NCBI GenBank assembly: GCA_028687375.1
Contig: JAQUAG010000001.1
Span: 62,001-126,000, forward strand
DNA: 64,000 bases
From: Arcobacteraceae bacterium
GTDB taxonomy: Bacteria > Campylobacterota > Campylobacteria > Campylobacterales > Arcobacteraceae
Reading direction: 5' to 3'
Shown: positions 34,793 to 42,732 of the stretch, in pieces
Layout of the letters: every line of letters begins with the position of its first letter
Position numbering within the stretch: position 1 is the first letter of the stretch
Notes under the pieces: generated by a model
Told to the model about the DNA's origin: nothing
Database searches by the model: none
Seen by the model: the letters and a program-made list of their open reading frames with translations, nothing else
Position numbers and translations under genes: made by a program

Positions 34793-35011
34793 ATGAATAA
34801 ATTATCAATGACACAAAAAGAGATAATGGAGAGAAAAGAGACTATTGAAACTGAACTTGAAGAGTTATTTCAAGCACATATGAGAATAACTGATTGGGAT
34901 GTTCCTGAAGCAGATGACCAAAAAGCAGCTGAGATGATACTTGGTATTTTTGAAAGTAAATTAGCACAAATCAGAAAAGATGTAGTTGATGGAGCTTATA
35001 AATATTTTTAA
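34793..35011 (+). CDS. small helical conserved protein (72 aa)
   Basis: MNKLSMTQKEIMERKETIETELEELFQAHMRITDWDVPEADDQKAAEMIL and a Lys/Asp-rich end. The ATG at 34793 is preceded by GGAGGAAACG, a near-perfect ribosome binding site; the longer frame overlaps the cytochrome gene and is rejected. Helical and acidic, with no family recognised, co-transcribed with the cytochrome. Confidence 0.65.
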   Translation: MNKLSMTQKEIMERKETIETELEELFQAHMRITDWDVPEADDQKAAEMILGIFESKLAQIRKDVVDGAYKYF

Positions 35012-35032
35012 TAACTCCCTTTAATAGAACCA

Positions 35033-35057
35033 AAAAAGGAGAGGTTAAACTCTCTTT
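35033..35057 (-). terminator. terminator at the end of the FmdE-like gene
   Basis: On the minus strand GAGAG-tttaac-CTCTC is followed by CTTTTTT; the stop codon of the 35045-35575 gene lies in the loop region. It separates that gene from the convergent 72-residue gene. Confidence 0.6.
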
Positions 35058-35575
35058 GCTTTGATAATCTTATCAATATTTTGAAATATCTCTTCAACTT
35101 TCCCTTGCCAAGAAGTTGTAGAAAATTGAATATTTGAAGGATTATAATAAACTTCAATAGCCTCATTTGTATCTAATCTTGTAAATCTTACATTTGAGCT
35201 TATTCGCGCATTGTAAAACATTAAATTTGTTCTTGTAAATTTACCATTAAGCCCTTTAAACCCATAATTAGAAGTAGCCCCTGTGATATTTGCTATCACT
35301 GCTCCAATAACTCCAGTTACCCCCTCAGTGATATCATTTGGAAGTTCAACTTTTATCTCCCCTCTTTTTGGATAACCATTTGGATAAAGAGCTTTGAGCC
35401 CAACTAAAGTGGATAAATAAGCACCAGTTACTGTTGGGCAACTATGCCCTGCACATTTTACTACATCAAGATAAGAAAACTCAACTATTCCATCTTCAAA
35501 TGTCCCTAAAGTTTTGGCTAAATCATCTTGTAAAATTATTTTTTCTATTGTGTCAAAAAAGTGTGGGTAGGTCAT
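35045..35575 (-). CDS. FmdE-domain protein
   Basis: A 176-residue protein with VVKCAGHSCPTVTGAYLSTLVGLKAL, the C-x-GHxCP signature of the FmdE (formylmethanofuran dehydrogenase subunit E) family, a metal-binding domain common outside methanogens. The central VELPNDITEGVTGVIGAVIANITGAT is also family-like. A perfect FNR/DNR-type box lies 54 bases upstream, the same distance as for the hemerythrin operon, so it probably belongs to the same low-oxygen or NO regulon. Substrate unknown. Confidence 0.78.
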   Translation of the reverse strand: MTYPHFFDTIEKIILQDDLAKTLGTFEDGIVEFSYLDVVKCAGHSCPTVTGAYLSTLVGLKALYPNGYPKRGEIKVELPNDITEGVTGVIGAVIANITGATSNYGFKGLNGKFTRTNLMFYNARISSNVRFTRLDTNEAIEVYYNPSNIQFSTTSWQGKVEEIFQNIDKIIKAKRV

Positions 35576-35629
35576 ATTGTAAATTCCTTTATATTTTTGG
35601 AATTTTAGTTAAAAGAATAAGTAAATAAA

Positions 35630-35643
35630 TTGATTTTAATCAA
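35630..35643 (-). promoter_or_regulatory. FNR/DNR-type box upstream of the FmdE-like gene
   Basis: TTGATTTTAATCAA is a perfect inverted repeat, 54 bases before the ATG at 35575. It matches the box at 20887 in half-sites, spacer length and distance from the gene. Confidence 0.68.
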
Positions 35644-35665
35644 TAAAAGTGAAATTAGCTACTAT

Positions 35666-35995
35666 TTAAAGTGTGATATTTTCCAAAAACTCCAGCTCTT
35701 CCCCAGCAAAAATAATAGCATCAATACAGTATGGCACACTTAGTTTTTTAGTTTGGAGATAATATTCAACACTTCGTTTGAGTTTCCCTAGTTTTGATGG
35801 GGTGATATTGTAAACTGCTTCAAAACTTTCGCCACTTTTTACCTCAACAAAATGATACACACCCTCCTTGGTTGCGATGATATCTATTTCACCAAGTTTC
35901 TTTGCATAGAAGTTTCTCTCAACTAAAAGGTAACCACAATCTTCTAGATAACCCACCGCTTTATCTTCAAAATAGTTCCCTTTATCTTTTGTCAT
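35666..35995 (-). CDS. YraN/UPF0102 endonuclease-like protein
   Basis: A 109-residue protein: KGNYFEDKAVGYLEDCGYLLVERNFYAKKLGEIDIIATKEGVYHFVEVKSGES, with the GEIDII...VEVK core of the PD-(D/E)xK fold seen in YraN. The ATG at 35995 (MTKDKGNYFED) fits the usual family start; a TTG at 36007 is possible. It follows the retropepsin-like gene by one base and is last in the leftward operon. Confidence 0.88.
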   Translation of the reverse strand: MTKDKGNYFEDKAVGYLEDCGYLLVERNFYAKKLGEIDIIATKEGVYHFVEVKSGESFEAVYNITPSKLGKLKRSVEYYLQTKKLSVPYCIDAIIFAGEELEFLENITL

Positions 35996-35996
35996 T

Positions 35997-36794
35997 TTAA
36001 TGTTCAAAAATAAGTTTATTGTTTTTTGTATCTAGTTGAAAATACTTTAAGATATTCATCCCCAAAAGACCATCAAATCCATTAAAAACATTTTCTCTAG
36101 AGGCTATAATTTCTACTTTTTCAAAGTTTAAGTCATTGATAGAAAGATTTTGAACTTCAATTCTTTTTGCTTTTGTGATTCCAGATGCAGTTTGAATATC
36201 GATACTATCACTGATTATTTGATAGTAAAGTCTTTGTGCAACAGAACTATTTATCATAGTTGTAGTAGCACCTGTATCAATAAGCAATTTTACCCTTTGA
36301 TTATCTATTTTCGCTTCTATAAAATATTGGTTATTTTTCTTTTCTAATCCAATAGTTTTCTGTTGTTTTGATGGGTAGAGGATTTTATTTAATTTATCCA
36401 AGAGTGTATTTACTTTAGTACTTATCTCTAACTCAATATATCCCTCACTTAGTTGTTTTGCAAGTTCATAAGCTCTGTTATAATCACCCTCTTCATAGAA
36501 TAATAGGGCTTGAAAATAGCGACCATAATTATTATTTGGTTCAAGAAGTAAAAATTGATTGGTTAATTTATGTGCGTGGTAGGTATTGGTTGAGATAGCT
36601 TTGGATATCTCATTAAAAAGATACTCTTTGTATTGTTCACCTGATTCATTATGGATATTCTCTTGGTATAGTGAAAATATTTTATTGTAATTGGTATCGA
36701 TAAAAGCTTGTTTGTATTCATCAAAGCTATTTGCAAAAAGGTTCCCAAAGAATAAAACAACACCTAATACAAAAGAGAAAAATCTCTTATGCAT
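35997..36794 (-). CDS. exported retropepsin-like aspartic protease
   Basis: A 265-residue protein with a signal peptide (RFFSFVLGVVLFFGNLFAN), a helical region with one TPR-like pair (YEEGDYNRAYELAKQLSEG) and a C-terminal single-lobe aspartic protease domain: LLIDTGATTTMINSSVA with the catalytic DTGA, and FDGLLGMNILKYFQLD. The ATG at 36794 overlaps the preceding gene by 8 bases and gives a proper signal peptide; a longer frame to 36887 does not. It probably works as a dimer in the periplasm. Confidence 0.85.
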   Translation of the reverse strand: MHKRFFSFVLGVVLFFGNLFANSFDEYKQAFIDTNYNKIFSLYQENIHNESGEQYKEYLFNEISKAISTNTYHAHKLTNQFLLLEPNNNYGRYFQALLFYEEGDYNRAYELAKQLSEGYIELEISTKVNTLLDKLNKILYPSKQQKTIGLEKKNNQYFIEAKIDNQRVKLLIDTGATTTMINSSVAQRLYYQIISDSIDIQTASGITKAKRIEVQNLSINDLNFEKVEIIASRENVFNGFDGLLGMNILKYFQLDTKNNKLIFEH

Positions 36795-38868
36795 GGATAA
36801 CTTCAACCTCAACAGATTTAAATCTCGCTGTTTTGATAAGTTCATCACATTCATCCCCAAAGATGTAGTTGATATTCGATTTTGCATGGTGAAAAGTACA
36901 AAACATTGTCCCAGTTTTGAGTGTTTTTACAAACTTCACTGTAAGTGGTGCTGTCTCTCCATATTGGTTTTTGAGTATCACTTTTGAAGTGGTAAATCTC
37001 TCTTTATCTGCAATGGAAACTTGCAAGACATCCTCTTCATGTTTGCTAAGAAGTGTCTCACTATGCATCGTTTGAGCTGAATTGTTGTAGTGAACTATAG
37101 TTCTTCCAGTTGTAAGATAAAAAGTTTCGTGAACCTCATGATTAAGAAGTTTTTTGACTTGTTCTCTAAGCTTATATTGGTGGTATTTGAATCTTCCAAA
37201 CCCATCTTCTGTTCTAAAGCTTTCAAGATGAAGTGTTGGTGTGTCGGTTCTCCCTACTGGCCATTGCATTCCACGACTACGATTTTTGATGAGCTTAAGA
37301 TAACTTGCCCCACTAAATCTTTTTGGAGCATCTTTTCTGATATCTTCCCAAACATCTTCACTTGAGTTGTAACCAAAATCCCCTTTGATTTTATTTTCGA
37401 TATCCCTTAACACTTCCCAATCATCTGGCATCTCACACTCTACAAGTGGTTGAGAAAGGTGGAGTCTTCTCATAGCATTTACATAAACTCCTGTTTTTTC
37501 ATAAGCTGATTTTACCCCAAAAACAATATCCGCTTTTTGTGCAATATCAACCATAAATAGGTCTTGTACCACGATAAGTTCTAAGTTTTCAATTGCCTGA
37601 TGCACTTTATTTTGATTTGGATGGATATGAGTGAAATCTTCCCCCATTACATAAAGTGATTTTACTTTCCCCTCAATCATAGCATCAACAGCATCAGGAG
37701 TCATAAGTCCTATCTCATCTGGTGTCCCATAATCAGGACTAAAGTATGGTAAACACCCAACATCACAAGCACCTTGAACATTATTTTGACCTCGAAGTGG
37801 CATAAGCCCAGCACCCTCTTTTCCAATATTTCCAGTCATAAGAGCAAGATGTGTGATAGCCATAACAGCATAACTTCCATCAAGATGTTCAGTGATACCA
37901 AGTCCCCAGAATATCATAGATTTTTTTGAAGCATAGAGTCTGGCTACCGTTTGAATAGTCTCTGTAAGCTCTTCATATCCTTTTAGTTGTTGAAAATACT
38001 CTGGATTTGCAAATGGGTCTTCAAGGATAGATTTTTTATAGCTTTCAAAATCCAAAGTTCGATTTTCTATAAACTCTTTGTTGTAGAGTTCCTCAGTGAT
38101 AATAACATACGCTATCATATTTAAGATAAGGAGATTTGCTTCAAAAGGGATGATTGCTTCATAAGTTGCATATTTATGAAGTTGGATTTGTCTTACATCA
38201 AAAACTGCTATCTCACACGATTTATTTCTCACCGCTTCAATCATACGATTGGCTACTATTGGATGGGCTTCAGTTGTATTTGAGCCAATTACAAGTAAAA
38301 ATTCACTTTTAAAAATATCATCATAAGGGTTTGTTGCAGCACCTTCCCCTATTGTTGCTTTCATCCCTGTAAGACTTGGGCTATGACAAACTCTAGCACA
38401 GTTATCAATGTTTGGACTCTCCATCGTAACTCTGGCGAATTTTTGCAAACTATAAGCACTTTCACAAGATGTTCTAGCACCTCCCATAGCACTAAAACTA
38501 TGTCGTCCATATTTTTCTTTGATTTGAGAGAGTTTCCAAGCTACTAAGCTTGTAGAAAATTCATAACCACCTTTATACCAAATATCATCTATACTTACAA
38601 GCCTTTTTGTTCTTGCTCTTAGCTCTTGAGGTAAGCTATCTAGGTTTTTTTCGATAAAAGATTTTTTTATCCTTACATCACGAAGACGGTGTGGACTTGC
38701 AACAAAATCAAATCCACTTTTCCCTTTGATACAAAGTTTTCCACGACTTACATAACCATCTGCTTGAGCGTAAATTTTTTCAATTGTATTATCTTTTACA
38801 ACACCTGTTATATCACATCCTACACCACAATAGGTGCATACAGAAGCTATCTCTTGTGAACTACTCAT
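36787..38868 (-). CDS. molybdopterin oxidoreductase, formate dehydrogenase-like, Cys type
   Basis: A 693-residue enzyme without Tat signal, so cytosolic. The N-terminal [4Fe-4S] motif is CTYCGVGC with a fourth Cys at 46 (GKLCIKGKSG). The Mo-ligand region NIDNCARVCHSPSLTGM aligns with FdhF, with Cys 161 in place of selenocysteine and His 162 kept; the Arg of LRGQNNVQGACDVG is also kept. No electron-transfer subunits adjoin, so the partner is unknown. It starts inside the proA stop (4-base overlap) and overlaps the retropepsin gene, an odd operon. Confidence 0.87.
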   Translation of the reverse strand: MSSSQEIASVCTYCGVGCDITGVVKDNTIEKIYAQADGYVSRGKLCIKGKSGFDFVASPHRLRDVRIKKSFIEKNLDSLPQELRARTKRLVSIDDIWYKGGYEFSTSLVAWKLSQIKEKYGRHSFSAMGGARTSCESAYSLQKFARVTMESPNIDNCARVCHSPSLTGMKATIGEGAATNPYDDIFKSEFLLVIGSNTTEAHPIVANRMIEAVRNKSCEIAVFDVRQIQLHKYATYEAIIPFEANLLILNMIAYVIITEELYNKEFIENRTLDFESYKKSILEDPFANPEYFQQLKGYEELTETIQTVARLYASKKSMIFWGLGITEHLDGSYAVMAITHLALMTGNIGKEGAGLMPLRGQNNVQGACDVGCLPYFSPDYGTPDEIGLMTPDAVDAMIEGKVKSLYVMGEDFTHIHPNQNKVHQAIENLELIVVQDLFMVDIAQKADIVFGVKSAYEKTGVYVNAMRRLHLSQPLVECEMPDDWEVLRDIENKIKGDFGYNSSEDVWEDIRKDAPKRFSGASYLKLIKNRSRGMQWPVGRTDTPTLHLESFRTEDGFGRFKYHQYKLREQVKKLLNHEVHETFYLTTGRTIVHYNNSAQTMHSETLLSKHEEDVLQVSIADKERFTTSKVILKNQYGETAPLTVKFVKTLKTGTMFCTFHHAKSNINYIFGDECDELIKTARFKSVEVEVIHA

Positions 38869-40097
38869 CTTACTTGACCATTTCCTAATATTTTAAATTT
38901 ATATGTTGTAAGCTCATTAATCCCCATTGGACCACGTGCGTGAAGTTTATTTGTACTAATTCCAACTTCAGCCCCAAAACCAAAAGCACCACCATCTGTA
39001 AATCTGGTACTTGCATTTGCATAAACGCAAGCACTATCAACAGTATTTAAAAACTTTTGAATCTCTGTGTAACTTTCAGAGAGAATTGCTTCACTATGTC
39101 CTGAACTATATGTTTCTATATGTTCAATCGCCTCTTCTGTACTTGCTACTATTTTAATTGTAAGGATATTTGCTAAATATTCTGTTTTATAATCCTCTTC
39201 TGTCGCCTCTTTTGTAGAGATAATCTCCATCGTTTTAGGACAACCAAAAAGCTCTGTACCATTTGCTTTGAGTTCTTTGTAGAGTTTTGGCAAAATAAAT
39301 GGTGCTAAATCTTTATGAACAAGTAACGTTTCTAGTGAATTACAAACCCCAGGTCTTTGACATTTTGCATTAATAACGATTTTTATAGCTTTCTCTTCAT
39401 TGGCATATTTATCGATATAAGTATGACAAAGCCCTTTGTCGTGTTTAATAACTGGTACTGAAGAGTTTCTACTTACGAACTGTATCAAAGCTTCTCCACC
39501 TCTTGGAACAATCAAATCAACATAAGCATCTTGTGTGATAAGATTTGCGACACCTTCACGACTACTATCAGGTAAAAGTGAGATGATACTTTCTGGAAGA
39601 TTATTTTTTATAAGCACTTGTTGTAAAACTTGAGCTATCGCTTTATTGCTGTGCTCTGCTTCTTTTCCACCTTTTAATATACAAACATTTCCACTTTTAA
39701 AACATAATGCTGCTGTATCACTTGTAACATTTGGACGGCTTTCATAGATGATACCAATTACCCCAATTGGAACTGCAACTTTTTCGATTGAAAGTTCATT
39801 TTCAGTTACCCAACCATCAAGGATTCTACCAATTGGGTCTTTAAGAGATGCTATCTCTTGGATTGCTTTTGCCATATCTTCGATACGAGATGGATTGAGT
39901 AATAGTCTATCCATAAGTGCCGATGTTAGGTTATTAATTCTCCCATATTCTATATCTTTCATATTTTCTCGAATGATAAAAAGAGCACTTTCTAAGATAG
40001 CTTCACTCATTTGATGAAGGATATCATTTCTCCTTTCACCACTTAAAGTTGCAACGATTGACTTTGCTTTTTTTGCACTTTGTAAAAATTGTTCCAT
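38865..40097 (-). CDS. proA: gamma-glutamyl phosphate reductase
   Basis: A 410-residue NADPH-dependent enzyme of proline synthesis: VAVPIGVIGIIYESRPNVTSDTAALCFKSGN, LIVPRGGEALIQFV, and the catalytic Cys in NAKCQRPGVCNSLETLLVH. The ATG at 40097 has AAGG upstream; an in-frame TTG at 40121 is less likely. It heads the leftward run proA-fdh-retropepsin-yraN. A 40-base tandem repeat lies upstream. Confidence 0.96.
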   Translation of the reverse strand: MEQFLQSAKKAKSIVATLSGERRNDILHQMSEAILESALFIIRENMKDIEYGRINNLTSALMDRLLLNPSRIEDMAKAIQEIASLKDPIGRILDGWVTENELSIEKVAVPIGVIGIIYESRPNVTSDTAALCFKSGNVCILKGGKEAEHSNKAIAQVLQQVLIKNNLPESIISLLPDSSREGVANLITQDAYVDLIVPRGGEALIQFVSRNSSVPVIKHDKGLCHTYIDKYANEEKAIKIVINAKCQRPGVCNSLETLLVHKDLAPFILPKLYKELKANGTELFGCPKTMEIISTKEATEEDYKTEYLANILTIKIVASTEEAIEHIETYSSGHSEAILSESYTEIQKFLNTVDSACVYANASTRFTDGGAFGFGAEVGISTNKLHARGPMGINELTTYKFKILGNGQVR

Positions 40098-40143
40098 ATG
40101 TAGCCTTTTTGTAAATATCAATGATTATACAAAAAAGAAAATT

Positions 40144-40281
40144 TTATTTTGATTTATAAAGTTATTTTTTAATTGTTAAATCCTTATTTTGATTTATAAA
40201 GTTATTTTTTAATTGTTAAATCCTTATTTTGATTTATAACTTTATTTTTTTAATCGTTAAATCCTTATTTTGATTTATGAT
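40144..40281. repeat. tandem repeat, 40-base unit, about 3.4 copies
   Basis: The unit begins TTATTTTGATTTATAAAGTT and ends TAATTGTTAAATCC. Copies 1 (40144-40183) and 2 (40184-40223) are identical, copy 3 (40224-40264) has small changes and one extra base, and copy 4 is partial. It fills the gap between hemH and proA. There are no spacers, so it is not CRISPR. Confidence 0.9.
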
Positions 40282-40311
40282 TTAGTTAATTAGTTTTGTT
40301 TAGGGAATATT

Positions 40312-41247
40312 TTATTTTAAGCTCTCTTCCCATTTTTGTTTTATCATCTCCATAAAATATGGGTGATGATTTGGAGCTTCTGCTACCTTATAGTCAACTA
40401 TACCAATCTCATTAGCTAACTCTCTATATTCAATATCAAGTTCACATTGGGTCTCTGAGTTATCAACAGTAAATGAAATAGGATAAATCAACACTTTTTT
40501 ATCCTTAAATTCAGTTAATTTATCGCTCATATAAGGTCGTAGCCACTCCATGGGTCCAAGTCTTGATTGATACGCTAGGTGGATACTATTGAAGTTTATC
40601 CCTTGAAATTGAAGCTCTTTTTTGGCACGCTCTACATTTGCTAAAATATGCTTTTGGTATAGATCACCTTTCTCTATTAATTTTTTTGTGAGTCCATGCG
40701 CAGAAAAAATAAGCTCATATTCATTTGTACTAACTCCATTCATCGACTCTTTTATTTTCTCAACTATCGCTTTATTATAAAGCTCATTATCATAATAGCT
40801 ATCAATTGTTTTGATTTTATCTTCGATTCCATACTTTTTAGCAGACTCCATAAAATCTTCTATAGAGGATTTTGTAGTTGTTTGTGAATAATGTGGATAC
40901 ATAGGAAAAGCAAATATCTCATCATACTCTGTGAGATTTTTCATAATATCACTAGCAAATGGAGGCGTATATCGCATCGCATAGTAAACATCCACCCCAA
41001 GCTCTTTAGTAAGTCGTCTTACTAATCTTTTTGTATGCCCAACAATCGGCGACATCCCACCAAGAAGTGAGTAGTTATGTTTTGCTTCTTTTTCTCTTAG
41101 TGTCGTAATAAGCCATGCTATCATCGCTCGTATTGGTTGAGGAGCTCCTATAATATACTTATCGTTGAACATATTTGTTAAAAATACTTTCACCTCATCT
41201 AAATTATTTGGTCCACCCATATTGAGTAAAACTATCGCTTTTTTCAC
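40312..41247 (-). CDS. hemH: ferrochelatase
   Basis: A 311-residue enzyme inserting Fe2+ into protoporphyrin IX. It starts AIVLLNMGGPNNLDEVKVFLTNMFND and has SPIVGHTKRL, AMRYTPPFASD, FPMYPHYSQTTTKS, the catalytic FSAHGLTKKLIEKGD, and YQSRLGPMEWLRPY, ending with ISFTVDNSETQCELDIEY. All are typical of HemH. Length normal. Confidence 0.96.
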   Translation of the reverse strand: MKKAIVLLNMGGPNNLDEVKVFLTNMFNDKYIIGAPQPIRAMIAWLITTLREKEAKHNYSLLGGMSPIVGHTKRLVRRLTKELGVDVYYAMRYTPPFASDIMKNLTEYDEIFAFPMYPHYSQTTTKSSIEDFMESAKKYGIEDKIKTIDSYYDNELYNKAIVEKIKESMNGVSTNEYELIFSAHGLTKKLIEKGDLYQKHILANVERAKKELQFQGINFNSIHLAYQSRLGPMEWLRPYMSDKLTEFKDKKVLIYPISFTVDNSETQCELDIEYRELANEIGIVDYKVAEAPNHHPYFMEMIKQKWEESLK

Positions 41248-41367
41248 TTATCATCCTTCTTATACTTATATTGAATTATATTGTATTATATTTAATTTTT
41301 GGATTTTAACAGATTTGTAATTTTTTCATAACCTTTATTTGTAAGTCTATACTTTGTATACTCCCAA

Positions 41368-42732
41368 ATGAGAAAATCAAACGACCTAATCACAAAAGAT
41401 ATCAAAAAACTTATTTTTCAAATTGCCATCCCTTCAAGTGTAGGGATGTTTTTTAATACTATGTACAATGTAGTGGATACTTTTTATGTTGGACTGATTT
41501 CAACTGTAGCTATCTCTGCACTTTCTTATAGTTTTATCGTTTATTTTATGTTGCTTTCGATTAGTTTTGGATTGTCTTCTGCGATTACAGTTTATGTTGG
41601 AAACTCTCTTGGAAAAGAAAGAAGTTCATTAGCTAAAATTTATGCATCAAATGGGGTGAGTTTTTTTACATTTATCTCTATTTTACTTTGTATATTTGGA
41701 TATATTTTTAGTGAAGATATGTTTCTTTTAATGGGAGCTAGAGGGGAAGCTTTAGAATTGGCTCTTGAATATACTTACATCATTCTAATTGGTACTGTTC
41801 CTATGCTTTTAGGACTTGGGGCTAATGCTGTTTTGGTGGCAAAGGGAGATACGAAAAGTTATCGAAATACCCTTATTTTTGGTTTTTTTGCCAATCTTAT
41901 CCTTGATCCACTTTTTATGTATGGATACGGAATCATTCCAACTTTTGGATTTAGTGGAGTTGCACTTGCTACAGTGTTGATACAATTTATCAATTTCTTC
42001 TATATTTTCTCAAAGTTTTATGAGACAAAGTTTTTTGACTTTAAAAGTTTTTTTTCACATTTACCAAATATAAGAGCTTATAAAGACCTATTGAATCAAG
42101 CAGTACCAGCAAGTTTAAATATGTTTTTGATGAGTTTAGGAACAATGATAATCTCCTATTTTGTATCTGAATATGGATATAAAGCAGTTGCTGCATTTGG
42201 GATAGGGTATAGAGTAGAGCAGATTATTTTACTTCCTATGTTGGGGCTAAATATTGCTGTTTCTACAATTGTTGCTAATAACTTTGGGGCAAAGAATTTT
42301 GATAGAATCGATGAAGTTATAAGAAAATCTCTTACTTATGGATATATGATGAGTGGTTTGGGAGTGGTGTTCTTAGCAATTTTTGGAAAATATATTGTGA
42401 TGATTTTTAGTAGTGATAATGTTGTTTTAGATGTTGCTTATGGTTATATTGTTGTTGAGAGTATTATATTCTTCGCATTTATTACTATATTTATCTCAAA
42501 CTCTACACTCCAAGGGATTAAAAAACCTCTAGCTGTACCAATTATCAGTTTTTATAGACAAATTTTAATGCCATCAATCATACTATATTTTGTTGTAAAA
42601 GTTTGGCATTTGGATATTATTTTTGTGTGGCTTTCTATGATGGTAATTGTTTATAGTGCTGCTGTTACGATTTTTGTTTTTACAAAAGGTAAATTAATAG
42701 GATTGAATACTAAGAAAGTTGTACTTTCTTAG
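41368..42732 (+). CDS. MATE-family multidrug/Na+ exporter
   Basis: A 454-residue protein with twelve predicted helices: LIFQIAIPSSVGMFFNTMYNVVDTFYVGLISTVAISALSYSF is the standard start of the NorM/DinF-type MATE family, and the second half repeats it (LLNQAVPASLNMFLMSLGTMIISYFV). Substrate unknown. No clear Shine-Dalgarno sequence is seen. The 3' end overlaps the convergent dxs gene by 23 bases. Confidence 0.9.
   Translation: MRKSNDLITKDIKKLIFQIAIPSSVGMFFNTMYNVVDTFYVGLISTVAISALSYSFIVYFMLLSISFGLSSAITVYVGNSLGKERSSLAKIYASNGVSFFTFISILLCIFGYIFSEDMFLLMGARGEALELALEYTYIILIGTVPMLLGLGANAVLVAKGDTKSYRNTLIFGFFANLILDPLFMYGYGIIPTFGFSGVALATVLIQFINFFYIFSKFYETKFFDFKSFFSHLPNIRAYKDLLNQAVPASLNMFLMSLGTMIISYFVSEYGYKAVAAFGIGYRVEQIILLPMLGLNIAVSTIVANNFGAKNFDRIDEVIRKSLTYGYMMSGLGVVFLAIFGKYIVMIFSSDNVVLDVAYGYIVVESIIFFAFITIFISNSTLQGIKKPLAVPIISFYRQILMPSIILYFVVKVWHLDIIFVWLSMMVIVYSAAVTIFVFTKGKLIGLNTKKVVLS

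Noticed and set aside
35045-35575. Evidence of methanogenesis-type C1 metabolism
   Set aside because: FmdE domains are common as stand-alone metal-binding proteins; no other formylmethanofuran genes are present.
40144-40281. CRISPR array
   Set aside because: The units follow one another without spacers and no cas genes are present; it is a plain tandem repeat.
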